From assembly GCF_900109465.1 (NCBI RefSeq), contig NZ_FOAZ01000001.1, positions 310,001-374,000 on the forward strand: a stretch of 64,000 nt of DNA, read 5' to 3'. Source of the DNA: Streptacidiphilus jiangxiensis (GTDB lineage: Bacteria > Actinomycetota > Actinomycetes > Streptomycetales > Streptomycetaceae). Below are positions 1 to 9,694 of this stretch, in pieces. Both the position numbers and the translations under genes were made by a program. Under the pieces are notes generated by a model. It saw only the letters and a program-made list of their open reading frames with translations. It was not told the DNA's origin and did not search any database. How positions within the stretch are numbered: the first letter of the stretch is position 1; every line of letters starts with the position of its first letter.

Positions 1-35
1 CATGCGCATTCGGTGCCACCCTTTCGTCGGTGGGC

Positions 36-1460
36 CTAGGACTCCATCCTCGCCCCGCCCTCGGGGTGCCGCACGCCCAGCTCCGCGGCCCGGTCGCGCA
101 GCAGAGCGCGTTCGGCCTCGTTGCGGGTCAGGTCGGCGGCGCGGGCGAACTCCGTGCGGGCCTCCGCGTCGCGGCCGAGCCGGGCCAGCAGGTCGCCGCG
201 GACGCTCGGGAGCAGGTGGTAGTCGCGCAGCGCGGGCGCGGCGGCCACCGCGTCCAGCACCGCGAGGCCGGCCTCCGGCCCGTCGGCCATGCCCACCGCC
301 ACTGCCCGGTTCACCTCGACGACCGGGGAGCCGGTCAGCACGGCGAGGGCCGCGTACAGGCGGGCGATCGCCTGCCAGTCGGTGGCCTCCGCGGTGGGCG
401 CGGTCGCGTGACAGGCGGCGATCGCCGCCTGCAGCGCGTACGGTCCGGGCCGCTCGCCGCCGGCACGAGCCCGGTCGTCGGCACGGGCGAGCGCCGCGAA
501 GCCGCGGCGTACGAGCAGCCGGTCCCAGCGGGTGCGGTCCTGGTCGAGCAGCAGCACCGGCGCGCCTGCCGCGTCCACCCGGGCGCGCGACCGGGAGGCC
601 TGCAGCTCCAGCAGCGCGGCCAGGCCGTGCACCTCGGGCTCGTCCGGCAGCAGGCCCTGCAGGACGCGGGCGAGCCGCAGCGCGTCCTCGCACAGGGCGG
701 GCCGCATCCAGTCCGCCCCGGCGGTGGCGGAGTAGCCCTCGTTGAAGACCAGGTAGACCACCTCCAGCACGGAGGCCAGCCGCTCCCGCAGCTCCGGGCC
801 CTGCGGCACCTCGAACGGCACCTGCTTGGCGGCGATGGTGCGCTTGGCGCGCACGATGCGCTGGGCGACGGTCGGCTCCGGCACCAGGAAGGCGCGGGCG
901 ATCTCCTCGGTGGTCAGCCCGCCGAGCAGGCGCAGCGTCAGCGCGACCCTGGCCTCACGACCGAGCACCGGATGGCAGGCGGTGAAGACCAGCCGCAGCA
1001 GGTCGTCCTGGATCTCGCTCGGGTCCGCCGACTCCGGTTCCCAGCTCTGCAACTGCTGGGCGATCTCCTGCTCGTGGCCGAGCAACCGCAGTTTCTGCGC
1101 CAGTCGCTCGTTGCGTCGGATCCCGTCGATGGCGCGCCGCTTGGCGATGGTCGTCAGCCAGGCGCCGGGGTTGCGCGGCACGCCCTCGACCGGCCACTGC
1201 TCCAGGGCGGCGACGAGGGCGTCCTGCGCCAGCTCCTCGGCGATGTCGAGATCCCGGACCAGCCGGGTCAGCGCCGCGACCAGGCGCGGCGCCTCGATCC
1301 GCCACACGGCCTCGACGGCCGCGCGCGCCTGCGCGGCGGCCCGCGCAGGATCAGTGGCGGCCCGTGCAGGATCAGCGGCGGCCCGTGCAGGATCGGGGTC
1401 GCTCGGGTCGGTACCCGTGTCGGTGGTCTCGTTCTCCGCCACGGGTACCAATGACAGCAC
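36..1460 (-). CDS. ECF42-type RNA polymerase sigma factor
   Basis: This is an extracytoplasmic-function sigma factor of about 474 residues. Sigma region 2 is seen around 'ELAQDALVAALEQW' and 'RRAIDGIRR', and region 4 around 'LTTEEIARAFLVPEPTVAQR'. Both are followed by a roughly 220-residue C-terminal extension, far longer than a normal 180-residue ECF factor. That extension plus a DGPF-motif partner gene just upstream is the hallmark of group ECF42. I chose the GTG at 1460 because it follows the partner's stop by 8 nt and has GGAG about 11 nt upstream; an in-frame ATG at 1514 would overlap the partner. The N-terminal tail carries a heptad repeat (DPARAA) from a DNA tandem repeat. There is no anti-sigma gene; ECF42 factors are thought to be controlled through the C-terminal extension. 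Confidence 0.85.
   Translation of the reverse strand: MLSLVPVAENETTDTGTDPSDPDPARAAADPARAATDPARAAAQARAAVEAVWRIEAPRLVAALTRLVRDLDIAEELAQDALVAALEQWPVEGVPRNPGAWLTTIAKRRAIDGIRRNERLAQKLRLLGHEQEIAQQLQSWEPESADPSEIQDDLLRLVFTACHPVLGREARVALTLRLLGGLTTEEIARAFLVPEPTVAQRIVRAKRTIAAKQVPFEVPQGPELRERLASVLEVVYLVFNEGYSATAGADWMRPALCEDALRLARVLQGLLPDEPEVHGLAALLELQASRSRARVDAAGAPVLLLDQDRTRWDRLLVRRGFAALARADDRARAGGERPGPYALQAAIAACHATAPTAEATDWQAIARLYAALAVLTGSPVVEVNRAVAVGMADGPEAGLAVLDAVAAAPALRDYHLLPSVRGDLLARLGRDAEARTEFARAADLTRNEAERALLRDRAAELGVRHPEGGARMES
1335..1397. repeat. Three tandem 21-bp repeats in the sigma factor N-terminus
   Basis: The unit GGCGGCCCGYGCAGGATCAG plus one base occurs three times in a row, in frame. 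It encodes repeated D-P-A-R-A-A heptads between the start codon and sigma region 2. Copy number could vary without changing the reading frame. Confidence 0.85.
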
Positions 1461-1468
1461 GGACAGGA

Positions 1469-1825
1469 CTACTCCGGGGACTCGACCTGGCGGATCTCGG
1501 CCTCGATGTCCCACTCCGGGCCGTGCAGGGCGAGGAAGCGCGCGGCCCAGCTCTTCGCCTCGGCCTGGTCGGCGACGTCCAGCATGCAGTAGCCGCCGAT
1601 GAACTCCTTGGCCTCCGCGAACGGGCCGTCGACGACGGTCTGCGTGCCGCCGGTCTGCCGGATGCGGACCGACTCGTCCAGCGGGCGCAGGCCGCCGGTG
1701 TCGACGAGCACGCCCGCCTTCGTCATGTCGGTGATCAGCTCACCCATCTCCTGCATCAGCTTCTCGTCGGGCCCGGCCTCCGGAAGCGTGGCGGGGTCGA
1801 GGCGGAGCAGCATCATGAAACGCAT
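1469..1825 (-). CDS. YCII/DGPF-domain protein, ECF42 partner
   Basis: This small 118-residue protein has a YCII-related alpha-beta fold. The family signature DGPF is seen within 'VVDGPFAEAKEFIGGYCML'. Such proteins are the constant neighbours and usual targets of ECF42 sigma factors; their biochemical role is unclear. The ATG at 1825 is favoured over the longer reading frame because it starts the conserved 'MRFMMLLR' beta strand and has AAAGGA about 8 nt upstream. It lies directly upstream of the sigma gene in one operon and is divergent from the monooxygenase gene. Confidence 0.88.
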   Translation of the reverse strand: MRFMMLLRLDPATLPEAGPDEKLMQEMGELITDMTKAGVLVDTGGLRPLDESVRIRQTGGTQTVVDGPFAEAKEFIGGYCMLDVADQAEAKSWAARFLALHGPEWDIEAEIRQVESPE

Positions 1826-1949
1826 GGCGTTGTCCTTTCGGGACTGTCTGGATCGACCTTCTGTGAACGCGTCGTCCGGTGCGACCCGGAATCGACACCT
1901 GCGCAGAAGAAATTTCGGACCGCTCTGTTCACAGCCCCACACTGGAGCC
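1826..1949. promoter_or_regulatory. Divergent promoter region, ECF42 operon / monooxygenase
   Basis: This 124-bp gap separates two divergent start codons and must hold both promoters. It contains a short AT-rich tract (AGAAGAAATTTC) near 1904-1915. I see no clear long palindrome, so no repressor is suggested. An ECF42-dependent promoter here would autoregulate the DGPF-sigma pair. Confidence 0.4.
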
Positions 1950-3491
1950 ATGACGAACGCAGGCGGCAGCGAGCACGTGGACGTGGTGGTGGTCGGCGCG
2001 GGCCTCTCCGGGATCGGCGCCGGCTGCCGGCTGCAGACCGAGTGCCCCGACCGCTCCTACCTGATCCTGGAGGCGCGTGAGGCGCTCGGCGGGACCTGGG
2101 ACCTGTTCCGCTACCCCGGCGTCCGCTCGGACTCGGACATGTTCACCCTCGGCTTCCCGTTCCGGCCCTGGCTGGGGGAGAAGTCGCTCGTGGACGGCCC
2201 GTCGATCCTGGCCTACCTGCGGGACACCGCGCGTGAGCACGGCGTCGACCGGCACATCCGCTACGGCACGAAGGTCGTCGCCGCCGACTGGTCGACGACC
2301 GAGGCCCGCTGGACGCTCACGCTGCGCCGGACCGAGGGCGAGGTCGTCACCGACTCCACGATGACCTGCGACTTCCTGTACTCGTGCGCGGGCTACTACG
2401 ACTACGACCAGGGCCATGCCCCCGCGTTCGAGGGCGCCGAGACCTTCGCGGGCCGGATCGTGCACCCGCAGTTCTGGCCCGAGGACCTCGACTACACGGG
2501 CCAGCGCGTCGTGGTCATCGGCAGCGGCGCGACGGCGGTGACGCTCGTCCCGGCCATGGCCGACCGCGCCGCGCACGTCACCATGCTGCAGCGGACCCCG
2601 ACCTGGATCGGCGTCGTCCCGGGCCGCGACAGGATCGCCGACTGGTTGCGCGCGGTGCTGCCCCAGCGCGCCGCCCACCGGCTCGCGCGGACCAAGAACA
2701 TCCTCTTCACGGTCGGCTTCTACCAGTTCTGCCGCCGCCGCCCCGAGGCCGCCCGCAAGCTGCTGACCGGGCTGAACACCCGGATCCTGCGGGACGAGGC
2801 GATGGTGCACGCGCACCTGACGCCGAGTTACGACCCGTGGGACCAACGCCTGTGCGCCGTCCCGGACGCGGACCTGTTCAAGGCGCTGCGCGCAGGGCGG
2901 GCGTCGATCGTCACCGACCACATCGACTCCTTCGTGCCCGAGGGCGTCCGGCTGCGGTCCGGCGAGGTGCTGGAGGCGGACGTCGTCGTCACCGCGACGG
3001 GCCTGCGACTCCTGGCGCTCGGCGGTGTCTCGGCCTCGGTGGACGGCGAAGCCGTGGACCTGGCGCGGCAGTTCGTCTGGAACGGGGCGATGATCACGGG
3101 CCTGCCGAACTTCGCCCTCTGCATCGGCTACACCAACGCCTCCTGGACCCTGCGTGCCGACCTCACCTCCCGGCTGGTCTGCAAGGTGCTCAACCACATG
3201 TCCCGCCACGACTACGCCGCCGTCGTCCCCCGCCCGGACCGCCCGCTGGCCGAACGCCCCCTCCTCGACCTCGCCTCCGGCTACGTCCGCCGCTCCGTCG
3301 CCGCCTTCCCCCGCCAGGGCGACCGCCGCCCCTGGCAGGTCCGCCAGAACTACCTCCTCGACGCCGCCACCACCCTCCGCACCCGCCTCGACCGCACCCT
3401 CGTCCCGACCGCTCGGGCGTCCGTCCACCGCGCCGCCGCACCGGACCGCACCTCGGAGCACGCATCGGGGCGCACGTCGGTGCCAGGATGA
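1950..3491 (+). CDS. ethA: EthA-like flavin-dependent Baeyer-Villiger monooxygenase
   Basis: This 513-residue cytoplasmic FAD/NADPH monooxygenase should convert ketones to esters or oxidise sulfur and nitrogen compounds. It has an N-terminal GxGxxG ('GAGLSGIG'), the Baeyer-Villiger fingerprint FxGxxxHxxxWP ('[14 protein letters not shown]') and a second nucleotide site ('GSGATA'). Long stretches such as '[11 protein letters not shown]' and 'GYTNASWTL' match mycobacterial EthA, the ethionamide activator. The ATG at 1950 has GGAG 5 nt upstream and begins the FAD motif; the extra upstream frame is non-coding. Unlike mycobacteria there is no adjacent EthR-type repressor; the divergent neighbours are an ECF42 pair. 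The native substrate is unknown. Confidence 0.9.
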   Translation: MTNAGGSEHVDVVVVGAGLSGIGAGCRLQTECPDRSYLILEAREALGGTWDLFRYPGVRSDSDMFTLGFPFRPWLGEKSLVDGPSILAYLRDTAREHGVDRHIRYGTKVVAADWSTTEARWTLTLRRTEGEVVTDSTMTCDFLYSCAGYYDYDQGHAPAFEGAETFAGRIVHPQFWPEDLDYTGQRVVVIGSGATAVTLVPAMADRAAHVTMLQRTPTWIGVVPGRDRIADWLRAVLPQRAAHRLARTKNILFTVGFYQFCRRRPEAARKLLTGLNTRILRDEAMVHAHLTPSYDPWDQRLCAVPDADLFKALRAGRASIVTDHIDSFVPEGVRLRSGEVLEADVVVTATGLRLLALGGVSASVDGEAVDLARQFVWNGAMITGLPNFALCIGYTNASWTLRADLTSRLVCKVLNHMSRHDYAAVVPRPDRPLAERPLLDLASGYVRRSVAAFPRQGDRRPWQVRQNYLLDAATTLRTRLDRTLVPTARASVHRAAAPDRTSEHASGRTSVPG

Positions 3492-3495
3492 AGGC

Positions 3496-5520
3496 ATGAA
3501 CCGGCTCGCGGACGCCACCTCGCCCTATCTCCAGCAGCACGCCGACAACCCGGTCGACTGGTGGGAGTGGGGTGACGAGGCGTTCGCGGCCGCGCGGGAG
3601 CGGGATGTGCCGATCCTGCTGAGCGTGGGCTACGCGGCGTGCCACTGGTGTCATGTGATGGCCCACGAGAGCTTCGAGGACGCCGGGCTCGCGGAGTACC
3701 TGAACGAGCGGTTCGTCGCGGTGAAGGTGGACCGCGAGGAGCGGCCCGACGTGGACGCGGTGTACATGGAGGCCGTGCAGGCCGCCACCGGGCAGGGCGG
3801 GTGGCCGATGACGGTGTTCCTGACGCCCGAGGGGGAGCCGTTCTACTTCGGCACCTACTTCCCGCCGCAGCCGCGGCACGGGCTGCCGTCGTTCCGGCAG
3901 GTGCTGGAGGGGGTCTTCGACGCGTGGCAGGGCCGACGCGAGGAGGTCGCCGAGGTGGCTGGGCGGATCGTGCGCGAGCTCAGCGGGCGGGGCGGTGTGT
4001 ACGCCGGGCTCGCTGCCGCGGACGTGCCCGGCGCGGAGACGCTGCGGCAGGCGCTCGCGGGACTCGGGCGGGAGTTCGACGAGCGCAACGGCGGTTTCGG
4101 CGGGGCGCCGAAGTTCCCGCCGTCGATGGTGCTGGAGTTCCTGCTGCGCCACCACGCGGCGACCGGCTCGCAGGCCGCGTTGGACCTGGTCGAGCGCACC
4201 TGCGCCGCCATGGCCCGCGGCGGCATCCACGACCAGCTCGGCGGCGGTTTCGCCCGCTACTCGGTGGACGCGCGCTGGGTCGTGCCGCACTTCGAGAAGA
4301 TGCTCTACGACAACGCCCTGCTGCTCCGTGTCTACCTGCACCTGTGGCGGGCCACCGGCAGTCCGCTCGCCCGGCGCGTCGCCGAGGGCACCGCGGACTT
4401 CCTCTTGCGTGAACTGCGCACCCCGGAGGGCGGTTTCGCCTCCGCGCTGGATGCGGACAGCGCCGGGCCCGACGGTCGTCACCATGAGGGCGTGTTCTAC
4501 GTGTGGACGCCCGAGCAGCTGGTCTCGGCGCTCGGCGAGGAGGACGGCCGCCGCGCGGCCGAACGGTACGGCGTCACCCCGCAGGGCACCTTCGAGGAGG
4601 GCGCCTCGGTGCTGCAGTGGCCGGGGGAGGAGGAGCCCGACGCCGCCGACGAGGAGCTGCGCGCCCGGTTGTTCGCCGACCGCGAGCTGCGCCCGCGTCC
4701 CGCCCGGGACGAGAAGGTCGTCGCCGCGTGGAACGGCCTGGCCGTCGCCGCGCTCGCCGAGGCCGGCGCGCTGCTGGACCGCCCCGACCTCGTGGACGCG
4801 GCCGTGGTCGCCGCGGCACTGCTGCTGAGCGTCCACCGTGACGAGAAGGGCCGGCTGCTGCGCACCTCGCGCGACGGGCAGCCCGGACGCAACGCCGGCG
4901 TGGCGGAGGACTACGGCGACGTGGCCGAGGGACTGCTCACCCTGCACGGTGTCACCGGCGACGCGCGCTGGCTCGACGCAGCCGGGGAACTGCTCGATGT
5001 GGTGTTGACCCGGTTCACGGACGAGGAGTCGGGTGCGCTGTACGACACCGCCGCCGACGCCGAACAGCTGATCCGCCGTCCGCAGGACCCGACCGACAAC
5101 GCCGCCCCCTCCGGCTGGACGGCGGCCGCCGCCGCACTGCTCTCGTACGCGGCGCTGACCGACTCCGAGCGCCACCGCAGCGCCGCCGAGCGGGCGTTGA
5201 CCGTGGTCACCCCGCTGGCCGGGCAGGCCCCCCGGTTCATCGGCTGGGGCCTGGCGGCGGCCCAGGCGCTGGTGGACGGCCCCCGCAAGGTCGCCCTCGC
5301 GGGCGCGCCGGACGACCCGGCCACCATCGGGTTGCGCCGGGCCGCGCTCTCCGGGACGGCGCCCGGTCTGGTGGTCGCCGTGGCCGGACCGGACCAGCCG
5401 CTCGTCAACGGGTCGCCTGCCGCGTACGTCTGCCGCGGATTCGTCTGCGAGGCGCCGGTCACCGATCCGATGTGGCTCGCCGAAGGCCTCGGTGCGGTTC
5501 CTGGTTCGTCGGACGAATGA
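3496..5520 (+). CDS. DUF255 thioredoxin-domain protein (YyaL/SPATA20 family)
   Basis: This 674-residue protein has an N-terminal thioredoxin-like DUF255 domain followed by an (alpha/alpha)6 barrel-like region. The N-terminus '[15 protein letters not shown]' and the motif '[14 protein letters not shown]' are diagnostic. The CxxC pair is CHWC. Family members are found from bacteria to human SPATA20, and their reaction is not established; a redox or sugar-processing role has been suggested. The start at 3496 lies 4 nt after the monooxygenase stop, so the two are probably co-transcribed. Confidence 0.9.
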   Translation: MNRLADATSPYLQQHADNPVDWWEWGDEAFAAARERDVPILLSVGYAACHWCHVMAHESFEDAGLAEYLNERFVAVKVDREERPDVDAVYMEAVQAATGQGGWPMTVFLTPEGEPFYFGTYFPPQPRHGLPSFRQVLEGVFDAWQGRREEVAEVAGRIVRELSGRGGVYAGLAAADVPGAETLRQALAGLGREFDERNGGFGGAPKFPPSMVLEFLLRHHAATGSQAALDLVERTCAAMARGGIHDQLGGGFARYSVDARWVVPHFEKMLYDNALLLRVYLHLWRATGSPLARRVAEGTADFLLRELRTPEGGFASALDADSAGPDGRHHEGVFYVWTPEQLVSALGEEDGRRAAERYGVTPQGTFEEGASVLQWPGEEEPDAADEELRARLFADRELRPRPARDEKVVAAWNGLAVAALAEAGALLDRPDLVDAAVVAAALLLSVHRDEKGRLLRTSRDGQPGRNAGVAEDYGDVAEGLLTLHGVTGDARWLDAAGELLDVVLTRFTDEESGALYDTAADAEQLIRRPQDPTDNAAPSGWTAAAAALLSYAALTDSERHRSAAERALTVVTPLAGQAPRFIGWGLAAAQALVDGPRKVALAGAPDDPATIGLRRAALSGTAPGLVVAVAGPDQPLVNGSPAAYVCRGFVCEAPVTDPMWLAEGLGAVPGSSDE

Positions 5521-5595
5521 TGAGTGGGCCGTGCGGAGCTGACGGGTAGTGTGCGTCTCACATACCCGGTCGGGCGTGCGTACCTGGGAGGTCCG

Positions 5596-8500
5596 GTGGG
5601 GGAACCGCTCAGTTTCAGGATCCTCGGTCCACTGACGGTGGCGGCGGGCCCGCGGCCGATCGCCGTCGGCGGAGCTCGCCAACGCACGGTCCTCGGCTTG
5701 TTGTTGTTGCGGGCCGGTCGGATCGTGCCGGTGGACGCCCTGGTGGACGAGGTGTGGAACGGGAGACCACCGGCGACCGCGAGAACCCAGGTCGCGATCG
5801 TGATCGCCGCTCTGCGCAAGGCCTTTCGGGCCGAGGGGGCGAGCGCCGAGATCATCGTGACCGCGCATCCCGGCTACCAGTTCACCTCCGACGGTCACTA
5901 CCTGGACTCGACTCACTTCAGCCGCCTCGTGGCCGAGGCCGAGCGGGCCTCGCGGTCCGGGCGGCTGGAGGACGCCTCCCGGTTGTACGAGGAGTCACTC
6001 GACCTGTGGCGGGGGCCGGCCCTGTCCGGCGTCACGGGATCCCTGGTCGAGGACGAGGCCGCACGCCTGGAGGAGCAGCGGCTCAACGCCTACGACGACG
6101 CGACCGCCGTCCGGCTGGAGCTCGGCCAGGACCAGGAACTCGTGCCTCGCCTGGCGCTCGTGGCACGGGAGCAACCACTGCGGGAGCGGACGCGTCACCA
6201 CCTGATGCTGGCCCAGTACCGCTCCGGGCGCCGCGCCGAGGCGCTGGAGACCTTCCGCGAGGCCCGGCGGCAGCTCGTGAACGAGCTCGGCATGGAGCCG
6301 GGCCCGTTGCTCCAGGATCTGCACGACGCGGTGCTGCGGGACGACCCTGCGCTGATACGGGCTGCCGCCCGGCCACCGACGGGGGATCCGCGGGGCCCGG
6401 TCCGCACGTCGGCCACTGACACGGTGGCCGCGGTCGCGGTCGCGGTCGAGTCGCCGGTGGAGGTGGAGGTCGTCCCGTCCGAACTGCCGCCGGACGTACC
6501 GGGCTTCACCGGGCGCGAGGAGGAGCTCGCGTGCCTGGACAGTCTGCTCGACGGAGTCGGGTCCGAGCCGTCCGGGAGTACCGCGCCGACCGTCGGCCTG
6601 GTCACGGGCGTGGCCGGTGTCGGTAAGACCGGCCTCGCGGTGCGGTGGGCGAACCGGGTCGCGGAGCGGTTCCCCGACGGCCGCCTCTTCGTCGACCTGC
6701 GCGGCTACGACGAGCAGTCCGAGGCGGTCAGCACCTCCGACGTGCTGGGCCGGTTCCTGCGCTCACTCGGGGTGGCGAGTCGGCGGATCCCGGCCGGGCT
6801 CGAGGAGCGGACCGCCCTCTACCGCAGTGTGCTGGCCGACCGGCGGGTGCTCCTGGTTCTCGACAACGTTCGCACCTACGGGGAGATCCGCGCGCTGCTC
6901 CCGGGCCGGGGCGGCAGCTGTGTGCTGACCACCAGCCGTGAACCACTGGAGCATCTGGTCACCTGGCCCGCCGAGGCGCGGGTGCACCTGGGCCTGCTGC
7001 CTGCTCCCGACGCCGCCGAGCTGCTCTGCCGGATCGTGGGCCGCCAACGGATGCAGCGCGCCCCGGAGGCGACGGACCGGCTGGTCGAGCTCTGCGACCG
7101 GCTGCCGCTCGCGCTCCGCATCGCCGGCGCCCGGCTTGCCTCCAAGCCGCACTGGACCGCCGACCACCTGGTCGGGCGACTCAACGACGAGCGGCGTCGG
7201 CTCGACGAGCTGAGCCAGGGCGAGTCCCAGATCCGGGCGAGCTTCGCGATGAGCTACCGCTACCTCTCCGATGCGGCCGCCAGGCTCTACCGCCGCCTGG
7301 GCCTGCTCGACGTCCCCGACTTCACCGCGTGGGTGGGCGCGGCCCTGCTGGACACCGACCTCGTGGACGCGGAACTGCTGATCGAGCAGTTGATCGACGC
7401 GCAGTTCGTCGAGGTGGTCGGCGTCGATGCGATGGGCGCCTTCCGCTACCGGTTGCAGAACCTGATGCGCCTGTACGCGGGGGAGCGGGCCGCCGAGGAG
7501 GAGTCCGAGGCCGAGCGCGCCGCCGCCCGGGACCGGGTGTTCCGCACGTACCTGACCATCGCACAGGACGCCCACCACCGGGAGCACGCGGGCGACAACA
7601 GTGTCGTCCACAGCGCCGCCGAGCGCCGTGACGTCCCCGCCGCCCTGCTGGAGGAGCTGCTCGCCGACCCGCTGGGGTGGTACGAGGCCGAGCGGCTCTC
7701 GCTGGTCGCCGTGATCCAGCAGGCTGCCCGGGGTGGGCAGGCGGACGTCGCCTGGGATCTGACCGCGTCGATGATCGGGCTGTTCGAGACCCGCAACTAC
7801 ACCGAGGACTGGCGGATCTGCGCGCAGCTCTCGTTGGAGGCCTCCCGGCAGGCCGGGGACGTGCTGGGCCAGGCCGTGATGCGGCACTACCTGGGGTCGA
7901 TGCACCTGTACCTGCAGCGGTTCGACCCGGCGGTCCGGGAGCTGGAGGCCGCGTTGGAGCTGCACGAGCGGGCCGGTTCCGTCCTCGGCCGGGCCATGAC
8001 CCTGCGCAACCTGGCCGTCGTGGACCGGATCCAGGGTCGTCTGGGCCCCGCGCTGGAGCGCCTGGAGGAAGCACTCGACGGGTTCCGCCAGGCGGGGGAC
8101 CCGGTGCAGGAGGCCCACGCGCTGAACAATCTGGCGCAGGTGCGCATCGATCAGGGCCGCGCCGAACTCGCGGTCGACCTCGCCCTGGACGCGGTGCGGC
8201 TGTGCGAGCAGGGCGACGGTGAGCCGGAGAAGCGCGGCCTGGCTCAGGCTGTGCACCGGCTGGCCCGGGCCTGTCTGGCCCTGGGCCGGTACCCGGAGGC
8301 GGAGGAGGCGTTCAGCCGGGTGGCGGAGATCTCCCGGGGCAAGTCTGACGTCATGGGGCTGGGTTACGCCCTGTGGGGGCTGGGCGAGAGCAGGCTCGCC
8401 GCCGGCGATCCGGCGACGGCCCTGCACCACCTTTGCGCTGCGCGAGAGTTGGCCCGGCGTACGGTCAGCCCGCTGATGGAGGGTCAGATCCTGTTGGTCC

Positions 8501-8637
8501 GTGGACGGTCCCACGTCGCTCTCGGCGACAGCGCGGCCGCCCGCGAGGACCTCATGGCGGCGGTCGAGGCGTTCTCCGTCGTCGACGCGCCGACCTGGCG
8601 GGTGCGGGCCCGGGAGGCGCTCGCCGAGCTGGGGTGA
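5596..8637 (+). CDS. AfsR-like SARP regulator with NB-ARC and TPR domains
   Basis: This large transcriptional activator has about 1013 residues. An OmpR-type winged helix (residues about 1-95) and a BTAD domain (about 95-245) form the SARP DNA-binding part. An NB-ARC ATPase follows, with an intact Walker A '[15 protein letters not shown]' near residue 340, then TPR repeats to the C-terminus ('[18 protein letters not shown]', '[16 protein letters not shown]'). I chose GTG 5596 because GGGAGG lies just upstream and the protein then begins at the conserved 'FRILGPL' strand. It sits 247 bp upstream of an ABC transporter operon whose promoter carries 22-bp spaced direct repeats, so that operon is a likely target. 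It is not in a recognisable antibiotic cluster. Confidence 0.9.
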   Translation: MGEPLSFRILGPLTVAAGPRPIAVGGARQRTVLGLLLLRAGRIVPVDALVDEVWNGRPPATARTQVAIVIAALRKAFRAEGASAEIIVTAHPGYQFTSDGHYLDSTHFSRLVAEAERASRSGRLEDASRLYEESLDLWRGPALSGVTGSLVEDEAARLEEQRLNAYDDATAVRLELGQDQELVPRLALVAREQPLRERTRHHLMLAQYRSGRRAEALETFREARRQLVNELGMEPGPLLQDLHDAVLRDDPALIRAAARPPTGDPRGPVRTSATDTVAAVAVAVESPVEVEVVPSELPPDVPGFTGREEELACLDSLLDGVGSEPSGSTAPTVGLVTGVAGVGKTGLAVRWANRVAERFPDGRLFVDLRGYDEQSEAVSTSDVLGRFLRSLGVASRRIPAGLEERTALYRSVLADRRVLLVLDNVRTYGEIRALLPGRGGSCVLTTSREPLEHLVTWPAEARVHLGLLPAPDAAELLCRIVGRQRMQRAPEATDRLVELCDRLPLALRIAGARLASKPHWTADHLVGRLNDERRRLDELSQGESQIRASFAMSYRYLSDAAARLYRRLGLLDVPDFTAWVGAALLDTDLVDAELLIEQLIDAQFVEVVGVDAMGAFRYRLQNLMRLYAGERAAEEESEAERAAARDRVFRTYLTIAQDAHHREHAGDNSVVHSAAERRDVPAALLEELLADPLGWYEAERLSLVAVIQQAARGGQADVAWDLTASMIGLFETRNYTEDWRICAQLSLEASRQAGDVLGQAVMRHYLGSMHLYLQRFDPAVRELEAALELHERAGSVLGRAMTLRNLAVVDRIQGRLGPALERLEEALDGFRQAGDPVQEAHALNNLAQVRIDQGRAELAVDLALDAVRLCEQGDGEPEKRGLAQAVHRLARACLALGRYPEAEEAFSRVAEISRGKSDVMGLGYALWGLGESRLAAGDPATALHHLCAARELARRTVSPLMEGQILLVRGRSHVALGDSAAAREDLMAAVEAFSVVDAPTWRVRAREALAELG

Positions 8638-8738
8638 GGTGCGGCGGCGGCGCGGTCGCGGCACCGGGGTCCGACGGGTGGGCCCCACCGGATCCGCAGC
8701 TCGGCGGCGGCCCGGGGGGCCTGCCCCAGCACGCGTCC

Positions 8739-8771
8739 GGGGGAGCGCCCCGGGCTGGGCGGGGGAGCGCC
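8739..8771 (+). promoter_or_regulatory. Two 11-bp direct repeats with 22-bp period, candidate SARP site
   Basis: GGGGGAGCGCC occurs at 8739-8749 and exactly again at 8761-8771, two helical turns apart. A -10-like TATAGAT lies at 8784-8790, 12 nt further on. SARP regulators bind direct repeats in 11 or 22-bp phase just upstream of -10 elements. The rest of this 247-bp gap between the SARP and ABC genes is GC-rich with no other clear signal. Confidence 0.5.
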
Positions 8772-8884
8772 GCATAGCCCCGGTATAGATCGCGCGGGAA
8801 GGCTTGGGTCGTGCGTTCGCCGCGGTCCCCGGCCCGGTCGGCGCACCGGGACGACAGCAGCCGACCATTGGAGAGGACCGTCCG

Positions 8885-9694
8885 ATGAGGACCCGCCCCA
8901 GCATCGACCAGGCCCGCGGTGAGTTCGTGCGTGGGCGTCCGTCCGGCGACCAGGGGTTCGCTTCGGACGCGGCACTCCGACTGGAGGGCGTGACGAAGGA
9001 GTACCGCCGCGGTGGACGCGGTGTGCGCGCGCTCGACGGGATCACCCTCGGTGTCGCGCGGGGTTCGTTCACCGCCGTGATGGGACCCTCGGGTTCCGGC
9101 AAGTCCACCTTCCTGCACTGTGCCGCCGGTCTGGACCGTCCGACGTCCGGGCGCGTGCACATCGGGGACACCTCCCTCGACGGCATGAACGAGACCCGGC
9201 TGACCGAGCTGCGCCGACGGCGCATCGGCTTCGTCTTCCAGGCCTTCAACCTGATCCCTGCGCTCTCCGTGCGGCAGAACGTCGAACTGCCGTTGCGTCT
9301 GGCCGGCGAGCGACTCGACCGGCGCTGGCAGGACGAGATCCTGGCCCGCGTCGGCCTGGAGGGGCGCGCCGGGCACCGTCCGGCGGAGCTGTCCGGCGGC
9401 CAGCAGCAGCGCGTCGCCATCGCACGCGCGCTGATCACCCGCCCCGACGTCGTCTTCGGCGACGAGCCGACCGGTGCGCTCGACACGGTGACTGCCCGTC
9501 AGATCCTGTCCCTGCTGCGCTCGTGTGTCGACGAGACCGGGCAGACGGTGGTCATGGTGACGCATGACCCGGTGGCCGCGTCCTACGCCGACACCGTGCT
9601 CTTCCTGGCCGACGGCCGGATCGCCGGGCAGCTGGACCACCCGGGCGCCGACCAGGTCGCCGACCGGATGACCCGGCTGGGAGCGTGGGCCTGA
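8885..9694 (+). CDS. MacB/LolD-type ABC transporter ATP-binding protein
   Basis: This 269-residue ATPase energises the adjacent FtsX-type permease. Walker A 'GPSGSGKS', the signature 'LSGGQQQR' and Walker B '[12 protein letters not shown]' are intact. The ATG at 8885 has a good GGAGAGGA ribosome site. The stop overlaps the permease start (TGATG), showing translational coupling. The first 35 residues are an extension before the ABC fold. Such pairs in actinomycetes often export antimicrobial peptides or lipids or give resistance to them; the substrate here is unknown. Confidence 0.93.
   Translation: MRTRPSIDQARGEFVRGRPSGDQGFASDAALRLEGVTKEYRRGGRGVRALDGITLGVARGSFTAVMGPSGSGKSTFLHCAAGLDRPTSGRVHIGDTSLDGMNETRLTELRRRRIGFVFQAFNLIPALSVRQNVELPLRLAGERLDRRWQDEILARVGLEGRAGHRPAELSGGQQQRVAIARALITRPDVVFGDEPTGALDTVTARQILSLLRSCVDETGQTVVMVTHDPVAASYADTVLFLADGRIAGQLDHPGADQVADRMTRLGAWA

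Noticed and set aside
2-745. Long Arg/Pro-rich open frame on the plus strand
   Set aside because: It is antisense to the ECF42 sigma gene, has no domain, and its composition is that of a high-GC shadow frame.
5911-5920. Apparent coding on the minus strand opposite the large SARP (6763-9486)
   Set aside because: The translated product is low-complexity with no recognisable motif, while the plus strand has intact SARP and ABC domains.
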